In this document: positions 1 to 8,381 of the stretch, in pieces | Layout: each line of letters begins with the position of its first letter | Position numbering within the stretch: the stretch's first letter is position 1 | Assembly (NCBI GenBank): GCA_001941045.1 | Contig: MSHD01000044.1 | Span: 1 to 58,037, forward strand | Origin: Lachnospiraceae bacterium Zagget2 | Lineage (GTDB): Bacteria > Bacillota > Clostridia > Lachnospirales > Lachnospiraceae | Direction of reading: 5' to 3' | DNA: 58,037 nt | The notes under the pieces: model-generated | The model's input: the letters and a program-made list of their open reading frames with translations, nothing else | The model's database searches: none | What the model was told of the DNA's origin: nothing | Made by a program: the position numbers and the translations under genes

Positions 1-1131
1 TACACCGTCTACATATACCTCGACATCATATTTACTAAATAGCCAGTTTTCCTCACATTCCACTTCAATAGAGACATCAAATTCAGGCTCCTGTAAAGAA
101 ATATAGATAACATTGCCCCCTTTGTATGATACTTCAAGCCTGTACCCTTCGCTATCTTCAGCGAAATAATCCTTTTCACTCTCAGAAGCCTCATTCACAA
201 AGCCACTGTCAGCACAAGCGCTAACATATTCTTGAAAGTCCTCTATTGGCGTGTTGTCTACATACGCACAAAATCCAGACTCATCATTCTGGCTGACTTC
301 GCCTATATCGGATTTTGGAACAGGCAACATACTGGCAAAACCGCTTTCCGGCCAATCAAGCGTACCATATTGTTTTGCTTTCGTTACGCTTATACGCATC
401 ATTCTGTTGTCCTCTTCGTAATCAAGAGAAAGCTTATTACCTTCAGAATCGTATGCATAAAAATAATATGTCAACTCTTCTGTATCTTGGATAAATCCAT
501 ACTCTTTGCAAACTTCAATATAATCGTCATATTGTGTCTGATTTGTTTTGTACAAGTCAATCATCAGGCTACTTTCCGAATTTACATGGATTTCGCCAAA
601 ATTAGATTTGGGTTCTGGAATCATTTCTCCAAGTACAATATCAGACCATTTAAACTTCTCCGCATTTCCATAATTGACGCTGTATATACTGCTATAAGGA
701 AATATTAAAAGAATTGCCAGAATCAGTGGTATTATATTCAGCCACTTCATTGGTATCTTAATAATTTCCTTTTCCATTAATACCGCAATGATTATTAATA
801 GAATCTGCACAATAGCTATTACACTGGCAATTATTTTTCCATTAAGGAAAGCAATAACAAACATAATAACAAAAACAATAAATGCCACCAGTGCAATTTT
901 CTCAAAAATGCTTAATTTATCCCAAATGGACTTGCCTTTCTTCGCTTTTTGAGACTTGGACTCTTCCCATTTCGAGGTATCAAAATCAATAACAGGTTCC
1001 GTTTCGTCAAAATCTTCACCAACATAAGCGTTATGGTCATCCTGCCTTTCAGTCACTTCGATTTTTTGACCACAGTATGAACAAAATTTTGTATCCTCTG
1101 TTAATTTGGCACCACATTTTGGACATATCAT
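1..1131 (-). CDS. Zinc-ribbon membrane protein with duplicated extracellular domain (C-terminus outside window)
   Basis: Incomplete: the frame is open from an ATG at 1131 to the window edge (377 codons), with GGGAG just upstream. Residues 1-25 form a zinc ribbon (CPKCG and CSYCG knuckles). After a charged linker, three hydrophobic stretches (about residues 75-145) look like membrane helices. Two similar domains of about 85 residues follow (about 157-245 and 252-340), each starting with a P-x-P-K-S-x-x-G-E motif and containing a YV/YI-x-x-C-x-x-x-GF motif. This resembles the Lachnospiraceae DUF6591 type as I remember it. It is the last visible gene of the XRE/zinc-ribbon/SPFH operon, 20 bases after the SPFH gene. 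Function unknown; an envelope-sensing role is only inference. Confidence 0.8.
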   Translation of the reverse strand, partial: MICPKCGAKLTEDTKFCSYCGQKIEVTERQDDHNAYVGEDFDETEPVIDFDTSKWEESKSQKAKKGKSIWDKLSIFEKIALVAFIVFVIMFVIAFLNGKIIASVIAIVQILLIIIAVLMEKEIIKIPMKWLNIIPLILAILLIFPYSSIYSVNYGNAEKFKWSDIVLGEMIPEPKSNFGEIHVNSESSLMIDLYKTNQTQYDDYIEVCKEYGFIQDTEELTYYFYAYDSEGNKLSLDYEEDNRMMRISVTKAKQYGTLDWPESGFASMLPVPKSDIGEVSQNDESGFCAYVDNTPIEDFQEYVSACADSGFVNEASESEKDYFAEDSEGYRLEVSYKGGNVIYISLQEPEFDVSIEVECEENWLFSKYDVEVYVDGV

Positions 1132-1151
1132 CTGTTTCACTCCCTCTCTTC

Positions 1152-2531
1152 TCATGTCTCCGTCGGAATCGGCGGCATGCTGACAATTATATCTTTCAAT
1201 TCCTCTATGGTTGATGCTTTTTCCCACGAAGTCATGCCATTCTTCCATATCAGGCTCTCTGTTGTGACCTGACCATCAAGTGACATTTTTGATAGTGTAT
1301 CCTTGTTATATGGACCAGAAGCCTGTCCATTCACAGCGACATAATACTGTATTTTCGGAATCGGCGGCGGTGTCGAATCTGATTGAGGAGTCTGATTCAT
1401 ACCTCCCATCATGTTATTCATAGCACCGGCAATATTCTGACCTACTGCTCCTCCGACAGCCATACTGGCCATCATAGCTGCCATATTGAATCCTCCGCCA
1501 TCTCCAGAATTACCTAAATTTATGTCTCCGGCCCCATTGGCGCCCATCTGCCCAAGCGCTTTTGCGCCCGCTATTCCGACTTCAGCCTGTTTCTCGGTCT
1601 GGAACGCACCAATATTAGCTGTCTGTGTAGCTTTATGCTGCGCGTATTGTCCCTCTTCCCGCTGAATACGGAGTGATTCTTCATAATGCTCGGCTTCAAT
1701 TCGCTGTTTTGCGGCAATGTCTTTGATTTTCGCCTCTGTCTCAGCCTTTACAGTTGCTCCGGCAAGATCTTTTGTTACACTCATAAGCTGCTGGTAACTT
1801 TCACTGAATTTATCAATCTCAATCGCTCCAATATCAACGCCTGATACAGAGACACCAAAATTTTCTTTCAAACGCTTACTCAAATCATATTCAATCACAT
1901 CATTCATCTGAGCCGTTTTGCTCTCAATCTGGACAACCGGAATATTATGTGCAGCCGGAGCGTTGGCAACCGTATCTTTTACATAACGAATGACTGCATC
2001 TTTAATTTCTTTTTGAAAAGTCTCCAAATGAAAGCTGCTAAGCCTGTGAAGCTTAATAAATTCCCTGTAATCATTTATGCGAAAACTCACCGTACCCCTG
2101 ACAGCGACGGGCACTCCGAAATCCTCAAATCTCGGATCAAATACATCAAAGAAAGGAACGCCAAATTTTACCTGCACAATTTGCGCAAGATTGATAAAAT
2201 ACACCTCTGCCTGAAACGGCGTACCACCTTCATATGCCAGTCCGACAATACTTGCCAATACAGGAAGATTATCCGTTTTAAGTATCATATCGCGGGGACC
2301 TTCTATGTACTCCTGAAATATTCCATTCTGTCGCGAATAAACAAAGACCGCAACTTCCCCATCTTTCACACGCAGAGAAGAACCCCATCTTATAGAATTT
2401 TCTCGGTTTCCCTCTCCGGTACGCACCCCTGACGGATGCCATTTCCATATCAGATATGACGGTTCATCACATCTGATCTCGTCCATAAATCCACCTGTTC
2501 TTTTACGCCTGTCAAACAAAGCCATATCCAC
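1152..2531 (-). CDS. SPFH/Band-7 domain protein with C-terminal GYF-type domain (YdjI-like)
   Basis: 459 residues. The N-terminal two thirds (about 30-290) match the SPFH/Band-7 fold of the YdjI 'virion core protein' type, ending in a glutamate/alanine-rich helical stretch. A Gly/Met/Ala-rich low-complexity segment covers about 320-385. The last 60 residues (YYVAVNGQASGPYNKDTL onward, with a conserved W-K-x-G-M) match a GYF_2/DUF4339 domain. SPFH proteins form oligomeric scaffolds on membranes; in B. subtilis, YdjI is encoded with zinc-ribbon proteins YdjG/H in an envelope-stress operon. Here too it lies between two zinc-ribbon membrane genes, 10 bases from the upstream one. Family assignment is strong; the biological role is inferred. 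Confidence 0.88.
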   Translation of the reverse strand: MDMALFDRRKRTGGFMDEIRCDEPSYLIWKWHPSGVRTGEGNRENSIRWGSSLRVKDGEVAVFVYSRQNGIFQEYIEGPRDMILKTDNLPVLASIVGLAYEGGTPFQAEVYFINLAQIVQVKFGVPFFDVFDPRFEDFGVPVAVRGTVSFRINDYREFIKLHRLSSFHLETFQKEIKDAVIRYVKDTVANAPAAHNIPVVQIESKTAQMNDVIEYDLSKRLKENFGVSVSGVDIGAIEIDKFSESYQQLMSVTKDLAGATVKAETEAKIKDIAAKQRIEAEHYEESLRIQREEGQYAQHKATQTANIGAFQTEKQAEVGIAGAKALGQMGANGAGDINLGNSGDGGGFNMAAMMASMAVGGAVGQNIAGAMNNMMGGMNQTPQSDSTPPPIPKIQYYVAVNGQASGPYNKDTLSKMSLDGQVTTESLIWKNGMTSWEKASTIEELKDIIVSMPPIPTET

Positions 2532-2541
2532 ATCCCCCTTT

Positions 2542-3372
2542 TCACGTTCTTTTGAATAGGATAATTCCTATGAGTATTAAGAACACTACAAAAATCGCTA
2601 TGATAATAGTAACCTTTGGATTCCAGAGCAAGCCAAGTAAAAAGAACCATCCAGCAATAAGCCCCACCCATTTCAGTACGTTTCGTATTTTACTATTCTT
2701 GATTTCCCTCATCTTACGATTATAAATAGCTTCTATCTGCGCAAAGTCCTGATGATCGCTCATTGATATTTCTGCCCTTTGATACACCTGCTCCAGTTTC
2801 GAAAGCCAGGCTTTCGAAACTACATCATCAGTCCCCCGCTTTACATCAATATTAGAGGCTGCCAAAATCATAAATTCCAGCATGTCCTCTTTAGTGTTTG
2901 GAACAGAAAAATTTATAATAAGAGAGGCCTCCTCTTTCTCTTTTTGATATTCAAAGTTTCTTCTTTCCTTATCAGCCGCTTCTTTGTCCTTTAAATCTGT
3001 ACCAAACACCTTCTTCATTACAGATTCATCTTCATCATGAGTCGGCATTTTTTGCGCTGATATCTTTTCAAGTTTAAAGGCAAGTTCCCTTACAGAGGTT
3101 GCCGACTTTGTATCACGGATTTCATATCCACAGGACGGGCAATGGGTAACAAAGGCTTCTATAACCTCCCCACAGTTTGGACACTTATGTATATATCCCT
3201 CATAAACAGATTTTCGCTGAGAAGGATTTTCCTCTGCTGAATCCTCTTGCTTTGACCCATATTCTTTTTGGGCATTCACTGAAACTGGCTCTCCACAATT
3301 TTTACAGAATCTCGCACCATCATCCAACTTGCTCCCACAATAAGAACAGAATTGAATTTTCCTGTTTTCCAT
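2542..3372 (-). CDS. Membrane-anchored protein with two zinc ribbons
   Basis: 276 residues from the ATG at 3372, chosen because GGAGGAAAAA lies at ideal spacing; the frame extends further upstream without a ribosome site. The first zinc ribbon (CSYCG...CKNCG) is at about residues 8-27, the second (CPNCG...CPSCG) at about 66-85. A charged, probably helical region follows (about 110-230), and the C-terminus has two hydrophobic segments (about 237-275), so it is a tail-anchored cytoplasmic protein. It lies between the XRE regulator and the SPFH gene. Comparable to B. subtilis YdjG/YdjH by position and architecture; the zinc ribbons could mediate protein contacts with the SPFH scaffold (inference). 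Confidence 0.82.
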   Translation of the reverse strand: MENRKIQFCSYCGSKLDDGARFCKNCGEPVSVNAQKEYGSKQEDSAEENPSQRKSVYEGYIHKCPNCGEVIEAFVTHCPSCGYEIRDTKSATSVRELAFKLEKISAQKMPTHDEDESVMKKVFGTDLKDKEAADKERRNFEYQKEKEEASLIINFSVPNTKEDMLEFMILAASNIDVKRGTDDVVSKAWLSKLEQVYQRAEISMSDHQDFAQIEAIYNRKMREIKNSKIRNVLKWVGLIAGWFFLLGLLWNPKVTIIIAIFVVFLILIGIILFKRT

Positions 3373-3397
3373 CACTTTTTCCTCCCTGAAAAATTTA

Positions 3398-3619
3398 TCA
3401 GTCAGTATATTCAACCCGGACTGCATCACAAACATCTCCTATATTGCAATCCAAATATTCACAAATACGAAGAAGTACTGATAATGCGACTTCTTCATTA
3501 CGTCTCATTTTTGTCATGGTTCCCGATGCTATATTCAAATCTTTTCTAAGAGTAGCCTGACTTATTTCCCTTTCTACAAGCAATATCCATAATTTTTTAT
3601 AGCTAATTTTCACAGCCAT
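3398..3619 (-). CDS. Small XRE/Cro-type HTH regulator
   Basis: About 70 residues, essentially one helix-turn-helix domain of the short Cro/CI type (SYKKLWILL..., then IASGTMTKMRRNE as recognition region, and ICEYLDCNIGDVCD), like YozG-type regulators. Start is uncertain: GTG at 3622, ATG at 3619 or GTG at 3613. The last is best spaced behind AGGTG and matches the usual family N-terminus. First gene after a consensus promoter and ahead of the zinc-ribbon/SPFH genes, so it is probably the operon's own regulator (inference). Confidence 0.8.
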   Translation of the reverse strand: MAVKISYKKLWILLVEREISQATLRKDLNIASGTMTKMRRNEEVALSVLLRICEYLDCNIGDVCDAVRVEYTD

Positions 3620-3668
3620 CACCTATTGGAATTCAATATCCATCCTAACCAAGCGCTAGTATAAACCA

Positions 3669-3697
3669 ATTATAAAAAATACTCTGTTTCATGTCAA
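3669..3697 (-). promoter_or_regulatory. Sigma-A promoter of the XRE/zinc-ribbon/SPFH operon
   Basis: On the minus strand TTGACA (3692-3697), a 17-base spacer, then TATAAT (3669-3674): a perfect consensus. It points at the XRE gene starting about 50 bases downstream. The surrounding 3623-3804 stretch is AT-rich and shows no gene. Confidence 0.85.
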
Positions 3698-3803
3698 TAA
3701 AATTTGTAATTTTCTTGGCGAAAAGTATCAACTTCTTGACGTTTGCATTCTCATATTGGTAAATTGAGCAAAAAGATTGGTGCTAAATTTAAAAACTAAC
3801 GCC

Positions 3804-3834
3804 TAAAAAACAAAGGGACGGCTGATGCCGCCCC
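3804..3834 (-). terminator. Rho-independent terminator of the DUF975 gene
   Basis: GGGACGGC/GCCGCCCC (3815-3822 with 3827-3834) forms an 8-pair stem with one mismatch and a TGAT loop. Read on the minus strand it is followed by a T-rich run (complement of 3804-3814). It ends transcription of the DUF975 gene. Confidence 0.75.
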
Positions 3835-3914
3835 CGTTCGTTTCCAACATTATAATTGCCCTGCCGTCCAAACACCTGAACTACATAATACCAGTTTCCA
3901 CTGCAATATCATTT

Positions 3915-4676
3915 TTAAAAGACGAGCGGTTCATCCGGATTCTGTGTCCACTCCGTATCCACATGCGGGCGGCTGTAGCGCTGCTCCGAAATCTCCCGGT
4001 AGAACGCGGCTCTCGCAGCCTCCTGATACGGGCCGACCCAGAGGGAGGCGACGCCCCACGTAAGGTCTGATAACAGAATCCAGCCTATAAAGCTGACGTC
4101 CAGCGTGAACAGCTCCCATTTATTGCCGCGCATCAGGCGCTTGGACTCTGAGATCGCCTCCATCACGGAGAGGTCGTAATTTTCCGCGAGAATATAGGGC
4201 GTCATCGCGTAGCGGTAGCTCGCGATGATACCGGGGATTATAAAGAGCATCGACCAGAGCAGGATCATCATGCCGCGGAAGAACTGCATGCAGAAGCCCT
4301 CCCACTTACGATTGATATGGCTGAACAGGTCGCTGAAGCGCGGGTCCCTGTCATCCGCAAGATTCAGGTTGAACTGCGCGTAGCCGAGAGACACCGCGCC
4401 GCCGATGACCAGCACAATCAGCAGATAGATACACAGTACAATGAGGGCACCGATCAGCGCCGGCAAAATCGTCTGGAACAGATCACTCTCCAGAAACTCC
4501 TGCACCTGCAGCATAAGCATGTCGAATTCTTCATCGCTGATCGTCGCCACAACATCAAAATTATTGCGGATCGCAGCACCCAGCAGCCCGGCCACGAGTC
4601 CCGTGCCGACGCCGAGCTTCCAGCGACCCCGCAGATTTTCCTTTGCAATTATTTTATAATCTCTCGATAAAAGCAT
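3915..4676 (-). CDS. DUF975 family integral membrane protein
   Basis: 253 residues, starting at the ATG at 4676 (MLLSRDYKIIAKENL) behind GGGAG. The longer reading to 4751 is excluded because a promoter (4723-4751) overlaps it. Opening residues match the DUF975 pattern (K-x-x-A-K-x-x-L-x-G-x-W). There are about five hydrophobic segments: near 28-45, 80-110, 140-165 and 205-225. The family typically has a glycine/proline-rich IPGIIASYRYAMTPYIL segment and a 'D-x-S' helix, both visible here. Function unknown. Transcribed alone, with its own promoter and terminator. Confidence 0.85.
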   Translation of the reverse strand: MLLSRDYKIIAKENLRGRWKLGVGTGLVAGLLGAAIRNNFDVVATISDEEFDMLMLQVQEFLESDLFQTILPALIGALIVLCIYLLIVLVIGGAVSLGYAQFNLNLADDRDPRFSDLFSHINRKWEGFCMQFFRGMMILLWSMLFIIPGIIASYRYAMTPYILAENYDLSVMEAISESKRLMRGNKWELFTLDVSFIGWILLSDLTWGVASLWVGPYQEAARAAFYREISEQRYSRPHVDTEWTQNPDEPLVF

Positions 4677-4722
4677 CTCATTATCTCCCGTAAAATCTTC
4701 TATGATGTACACTGACGAGGAT

Positions 4723-4751
4723 ATTGTAGCATTAAGCACTGCATTCTTCAA
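4723..4751 (-). promoter_or_regulatory. Promoter of the DUF975 gene
   Basis: Minus strand TTGAAG (4746-4751), 17 bases, TACAAT (4723-4728). It would start transcription near 4716, giving a leader of about 40 bases before the ATG at 4676. Confidence 0.7.
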
Positions 4752-4757
4752 GACGTT

Positions 4758-5237
4758 TCATTTGTGGTAAGGCTCATGATTCCGAATCCGGAAGCTGCGG
4801 TAAATCTGTTCCAGCAAAATGACTCGCATAAGCTGATGCGGAAAGGTCATACGGGAAAAGCTGAGCTGATAGTCCGCACGCGCCAGCACCTCATTTGAGA
4901 GTCCCAGAGAGCCGCCAATCACGAAAACCATATGACTGACGCCGCCCACGTTCCAGCGCTCCATCTGCCTTGCCAACTCCACCGAGTCCGGCGTATGTCC
5001 ATCGATCGCGAGTGCGATCATATATACGCCCTCCGGGATTTTCTGAAGAATGCGTTCACCCTCCCGTTCCCGGATCTTAGCTTCCACCGCTTCCGAAGCG
5101 CCGTCCGGCGTCCGTTCATCTGGCACCTCAACGATCTCCAGCCTGCAGTAGCGTCCAAGGCGCTTCGCATATTCTGCCACTGCGTCTGTCAGATATTTTT
5201 CTTTTATTCTGCCGACTGCAACGATCGTGATCTTCAT
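4758..5237 (-). CDS. rlmH: 23S rRNA (pseudouridine1915-N3)-methyltransferase RlmH
   Basis: 159 residues, the normal length for RlmH, starting MKITIVAVGRIKEKYL at 5237; the frame is open further upstream, but that part overlaps the divergent promoter. SPOUT-class features are visible: VFVIGGSLGLS (SAM-binding knot glycines) and the C-terminal LSFSRMTFPHQLMRVILLEQIYR...YHK signature. It methylates pseudouridine 1915 in helix 69 of 23S rRNA, acting on 70S ribosomes. Divergent from the zinc-ribbon gene at 5329. Very secure. Confidence 0.97.
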   Translation of the reverse strand: MKITIVAVGRIKEKYLTDAVAEYAKRLGRYCRLEIVEVPDERTPDGASEAVEAKIREREGERILQKIPEGVYMIALAIDGHTPDSVELARQMERWNVGGVSHMVFVIGGSLGLSNEVLARADYQLSFSRMTFPHQLMRVILLEQIYRSFRIRNHEPYHK

Positions 5238-5267
5238 ACAGGCTCTCCGGATTCCGTCAGTTTTCGA

Positions 5268-5299
5268 TTGATTATACCACAAAAAGCACTTATAATAAA
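5268..5299 (+). promoter_or_regulatory. Divergent promoters between rlmH and the 5329 gene
   Basis: Plus strand: TTGATT (5268-5273), 17 bases, TATAAT (5291-5296), aimed at the ATG at 5329. Minus strand on the same DNA: TTTATT (complement of 5294-5299), 17 bases, TATAAT (complement of 5271-5276), aimed at rlmH. The two promoters overlap almost completely, so they probably compete. Confidence 0.75.
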
Positions 5300-5328
5300 T
5301 ATATATGTGAAAAAAGGAGAGACTGATT

Positions 5329-5958
5329 ATGCCATGGTGTCCTGTCTGTAAAAGTGAATATGTAGAGGGGAAAACGCACTGCCCTGACTGTGATGTAGAT
5401 CTGGTGGACGAGCTGCCCGCTGAGCAGCCGGAGGAGGAAGAAGTTCCCACGCTGACTGAGGAGGAACGGGCGGATATTCTCGCACGTCGTGCCGCCGCTT
5501 CCCAGGCACGCACCTATACCTCCGCCAGGGAGAAGCAGTCGGAAAACCGCTCCTCCGCCTGGACTTTTCTGCTTGTGGGCGGCATCGGGCTTGTGGTGAT
5601 CACGCTGGCACTGCTCGGCATTGTAAAGCTTCCGCTGAATACCTTCTCTCTCGCCGTGATGGAAGTGATCTTTGTCATCTTCCTGATTATCGCCGCACAG
5701 TCCTTCCGAAAGGTCATGCGTCTCATGGACGATATCGCCCGCGAGGACACGCTGGACGAGAAGGTTCATACCTGGATGCAGGAGAACCTGACAAAGGAGG
5801 AGCTGCTCGCAGACATCGATGCGGATACCACGGAAGAGCTGCAGTACTTTATGGTTTCGGAGAAAATCCGCAGACGGCTCATGCTGCAGTTTCCCGAGAT
5901 TGAAGATGCTTACGCAGAGGAAGTGACGGAGAGTTTTTATAACGAATTATTTCAATAG
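5329..5958 (+). CDS. Zinc-ribbon protein with two membrane segments, function unknown
   Basis: 209 residues behind AAAAGGAGAG. Residues 1-22 carry CPVCKSEY...HCPDCD, a single zinc knuckle pair. An acidic linker follows (EQPEEEEVP), then membrane segments near 75-97 and 103-122, and a cytoplasmic tail rich in Glu/Asp that ends in a helical region. The N-terminal 'MPWCPVCKSEYVEG' pattern recurs in Lachnospiraceae hypothetical proteins with a short zinc ribbon and two helices. No catalytic motif seen. It has its own promoter and a terminator 18 bases after the stop. Confidence 0.75.
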   Translation: MPWCPVCKSEYVEGKTHCPDCDVDLVDELPAEQPEEEEVPTLTEEERADILARRAAASQARTYTSAREKQSENRSSAWTFLLVGGIGLVVITLALLGIVKLPLNTFSLAVMEVIFVIFLIIAAQSFRKVMRLMDDIAREDTLDEKVHTWMQENLTKEELLADIDADTTEELQYFMVSEKIRRRLMLQFPEIEDAYAEEVTESFYNELFQ

Positions 5959-5973
5959 AAAACCAGACATAAA

Positions 5974-6008
5974 ATGGCCGGGAACCCTATAGCTCCCGGC
6001 CGTTTTGT
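5974..6008. terminator. Bidirectional terminator between the 5329 gene and nfnB
   Basis: GGCCGGGA (5976-5983) pairs perfectly with TCCCGGCC (5994-6001). The stem is followed by GTTTTG on the plus strand and by ATTTTAT on the minus strand, so it can serve both converging genes. Confidence 0.85.
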
Positions 6009-6017
6009 CGTGAAAAA

Positions 6018-7406
6018 TTATTTGTTGCTCAGATACTCATGAATGCCCTTTGCGGCCGTCTTGCCAGCGCCCATGGCGAGGATAACGGTGGCCGCGCCGG
6101 TCACGGCATCGCCGCCGGCGTAGACGCCCTCTTTCGAGGTCGCGCCGGTCTCCTCCGTCACGACGATGCACTGCCTGCGGTTGATCTCCAGGCCTTTCGT
6201 CGTCGAGGAGATCAGCGGATTCGGCGAGGTGCCGAGCGACATGATGACCGTATCACAGTCAATGTCGAACTCAGAACCCGGAATCTCTACCGGACGGCGT
6301 CTGCCGGAAGCATCCGGCTCGCCGAGCTCCATGCGGATGCACTTCACACCCTTAACCGCATCATTCTCGTCGACCAGGATTTCCACCGGATTTGTCAGGA
6401 GATCAAAGATGATGCCCTCCTCCTTCGCGTGATGGACTTCCTCCGCACGGGCGGGGAGCTCCTCCTCGCTGCGGCGGTAGACGATGTGTGTCTCCGCACC
6501 GAGACGAAGCGCGGTACGCGCCGCGTCCATCGCCACGTTGCCGCCACCTACGACGACGACTTTCTTGCCATGGACGATCGGTGTATCATACTCCGGATTG
6601 AATGCCTTCATCAGGTTATTTCGGGTCAGGTACTCGTTCGCAGAGAGCACACCGCAGGCGGTCTCTCCCGGGATACCCATGAACTTCGGAAGTCCCGCGC
6701 CGGAGCCGATGAACACAGCGTCAAAGCCCTCGTCCTCAATCAGCTCGTCCAGCTTTACGGTTCTGCCGATGATGACGTCAGTCTCAATCTCAACGCCGAG
6801 CGACTTCACATTCTCTACCTCAGGAGCAACCACACGATCCTTCGGCAGACGGAACTCCGGAATACCGTAGACCAGCACGCCGCCCGCTTTGTGCAGAGCC
6901 TCGAAGATCTTGACCTCGTAGCCAAGCTTCGCAAGGTCACCCGCGCAGGTCAGGCCTGCAGGGCCGGAGCCGATGACAGCGACCTTCTTGCCATTCTTCT
7001 CGGCAGCGGGCGTTGGCTTGATGCCGTTCTCCCGCGCCCAGTCCGCAACGAAACGCTCCAGCTTGCCGATGGAAACCGGATCGCCCTTCTTTCCGCGGAT
7101 GCAGACGCCCTCGCACTGGCTCTCCTGGGGACAGACACGCCCGCAGACGGCCGGAAGTGAGGAAGACTCGCTGATAATATGAAACGCGTCTTCAAAGCGC
7201 TCCTCCTTGACTGCGGCGATAAATCCCGGGATGTTGATCGATACCGGGCATCCTTCCATGCATTTTGCCTTCTTGCAGCCAAGACAGCGCTGCGACTCCT
7301 CTACTGCCTCTTCTTTATTATAGCCATAGCAGACCTCTTCGAAATTCGTCGCACGAACCTTCGGCTGCTGCTCCCTTACCGGTACTCTTGTCAATCCTGC
7401 TGCCAT
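6018..7406 (-). CDS. nfnB: NADH-dependent reduced ferredoxin:NADP+ oxidoreductase, large subunit
   Basis: 462 residues. The N-terminal part has the ferredoxin-like cysteine clusters of the glutamate-synthase small-subunit family (CLGCKKAKCMEGCP near 40-55 and CGRVCPQESQCEGVC near 90-105). An FAD dinucleotide fold follows (GSGPAGLTCAGDLAKLGYEV near 148) and an NADP(H) fold (VVGGGNVAMDAARTALRLGA near 288, then YRRSEEELPARAEE). Alone it could be called GltD-like, but the adjoining FAD/[2Fe-2S] partner (stop/start overlap TAATG) identifies the NfnAB pair. That pair couples ferredoxin, NADH and NADP+ by flavin-based electron bifurcation in the cytoplasm of anaerobes. Confidence 0.93.
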   Translation of the reverse strand: MAAGLTRVPVREQQPKVRATNFEEVCYGYNKEEAVEESQRCLGCKKAKCMEGCPVSINIPGFIAAVKEERFEDAFHIISESSSLPAVCGRVCPQESQCEGVCIRGKKGDPVSIGKLERFVADWARENGIKPTPAAEKNGKKVAVIGSGPAGLTCAGDLAKLGYEVKIFEALHKAGGVLVYGIPEFRLPKDRVVAPEVENVKSLGVEIETDVIIGRTVKLDELIEDEGFDAVFIGSGAGLPKFMGIPGETACGVLSANEYLTRNNLMKAFNPEYDTPIVHGKKVVVVGGGNVAMDAARTALRLGAETHIVYRRSEEELPARAEEVHHAKEEGIIFDLLTNPVEILVDENDAVKGVKCIRMELGEPDASGRRRPVEIPGSEFDIDCDTVIMSLGTSPNPLISSTTKGLEINRRQCIVVTEETGATSKEGVYAGGDAVTGAATVILAMGAGKTAAKGIHEYLSNK

Positions 7407-8290
7407 TATTTGTCACCTCCGCAATTTCCGCATCCTCCGTGATGGGTCTCACCTTCCTGGTATTTCAGAAGTCTGCGGCCTTCCTCTGTCTTGTACATGG
7501 CGGCGCGCTTCATCGCCTGGTCAAAGTCAATCTTGTGACCGTCAAATTCCGGCCCGTCTACGCACGCGAATTTCACCTCGTCGCCGACCATCACACGACA
7601 GGCGCCGCACATGCCGGTGCCGTCCACCATGATCGGGTTCATGCTGACCACAGTCGGGATGCCGAGCTTCTTCGTTGTGAGACAGGCAAACTTCATCATG
7701 ATCATCGGCCCGATCGCGACGCAGTGATCAAACTCTCTGCCCTCGCTCACAAGCTTCTCCAGCATGGCGGTGCCGACGCCCTTGAAACCATAACTGCCGT
7801 CATCTGTGCAAAGATGAAGGTTGCCGACGGAACTCATCTCCTTCTCGAGAATCAGCAGATCTTTTGTCCTTGCGCCTACAATAATATCACATTCAATACC
7901 GTGCTCATGCAGCCATTTGGCCTGCGGATAGACCGGAGCAGTGCCCACGCCGCCCGCTATGAAGACGATCTTTTTCTTCTTCACTTCTTCGAAATCGTCC
8001 GTGACCAGATCGGACGGGCGTCCCAGCGGACCTACAAAGTCCAGGATCGAATCTCCGGCCTTCAGCTTCACCAGCTTGTAGGTCGATACACCGATAGGCT
8101 GGAATACGATCGTAATGGTACCCGCTTCCCTGTCATAATCACAGATTGTCAGCGGAATACGCTCCGCGGTCTCGTCCACGCGTACGATGACAAACTGCCC
8201 GGGTTCGCAGGATTTCGCGACACGCGGGGCGAGAATCACCTGTTTGTAGACATTTGCAGAGAGCTGCTCTGCCTCCAGAATTTTAAACAT
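7406..8290 (-). CDS. nfnA: NADH-dependent reduced ferredoxin:NADP+ oxidoreductase, small subunit
   Basis: 294 residues from the ATG at 8290 (MFKILEAEQLSANVYK), preceded by AAAGGAGG. An FAD-binding ferredoxin-reductase-like barrel (about 1-100) precedes an NAD-binding domain (IAGGVGTAPVYPQAKWL near 110). The C-terminal cysteine cluster MCGACRVMVGDEVKFACVDGPEFDGHKIDF ligates a [2Fe-2S] centre, as in the dihydroorotate/sulfide dehydrogenase electron-transfer subunit family. The tail GGCGNCGG is an extra Cys/Gly-rich extension. Forms the bifurcating complex with NfnB, whose start overlaps this stop by one base. Confidence 0.93.
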   Translation of the reverse strand: MFKILEAEQLSANVYKQVILAPRVAKSCEPGQFVIVRVDETAERIPLTICDYDREAGTITIVFQPIGVSTYKLVKLKAGDSILDFVGPLGRPSDLVTDDFEEVKKKKIVFIAGGVGTAPVYPQAKWLHEHGIECDIIVGARTKDLLILEKEMSSVGNLHLCTDDGSYGFKGVGTAMLEKLVSEGREFDHCVAIGPMIMMKFACLTTKKLGIPTVVSMNPIMVDGTGMCGACRVMVGDEVKFACVDGPEFDGHKIDFDQAMKRAAMYKTEEGRRLLKYQEGETHHGGCGNCGGDK

Positions 8291-8322
8291 ACTTGTCCTC
8301 CTTTGACAAATCATTAACTATT

Positions 8323-8351
8323 ATCATAATCCATCTTCCCGGATATTTCAA
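8323..8351 (-). promoter_or_regulatory. Promoter of nfnAB
   Basis: Minus strand TTGAAA (8346-8351), 17 bases, TATGAT (8323-8328). It lies about 33 bases before the nfnA start, in the gap after the zinc-ribbon gene. Confidence 0.7.
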
Positions 8352-8381
8352 CAAATTCCGTGAATTCCTTTTAAAAAATAT

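Noticed and set aside
3623-3914. An additional small gene in the AT-rich stretch
   Set aside because: Only a promoter and a terminator are visible; short frames lack ribosome sites.
6018-7406. Naming the gene gltD (glutamate synthase small subunit)
   Set aside because: No gltB-type large subunit is nearby, and the partner is an FAD/[2Fe-2S] subunit of NfnA type overlapping by one base.
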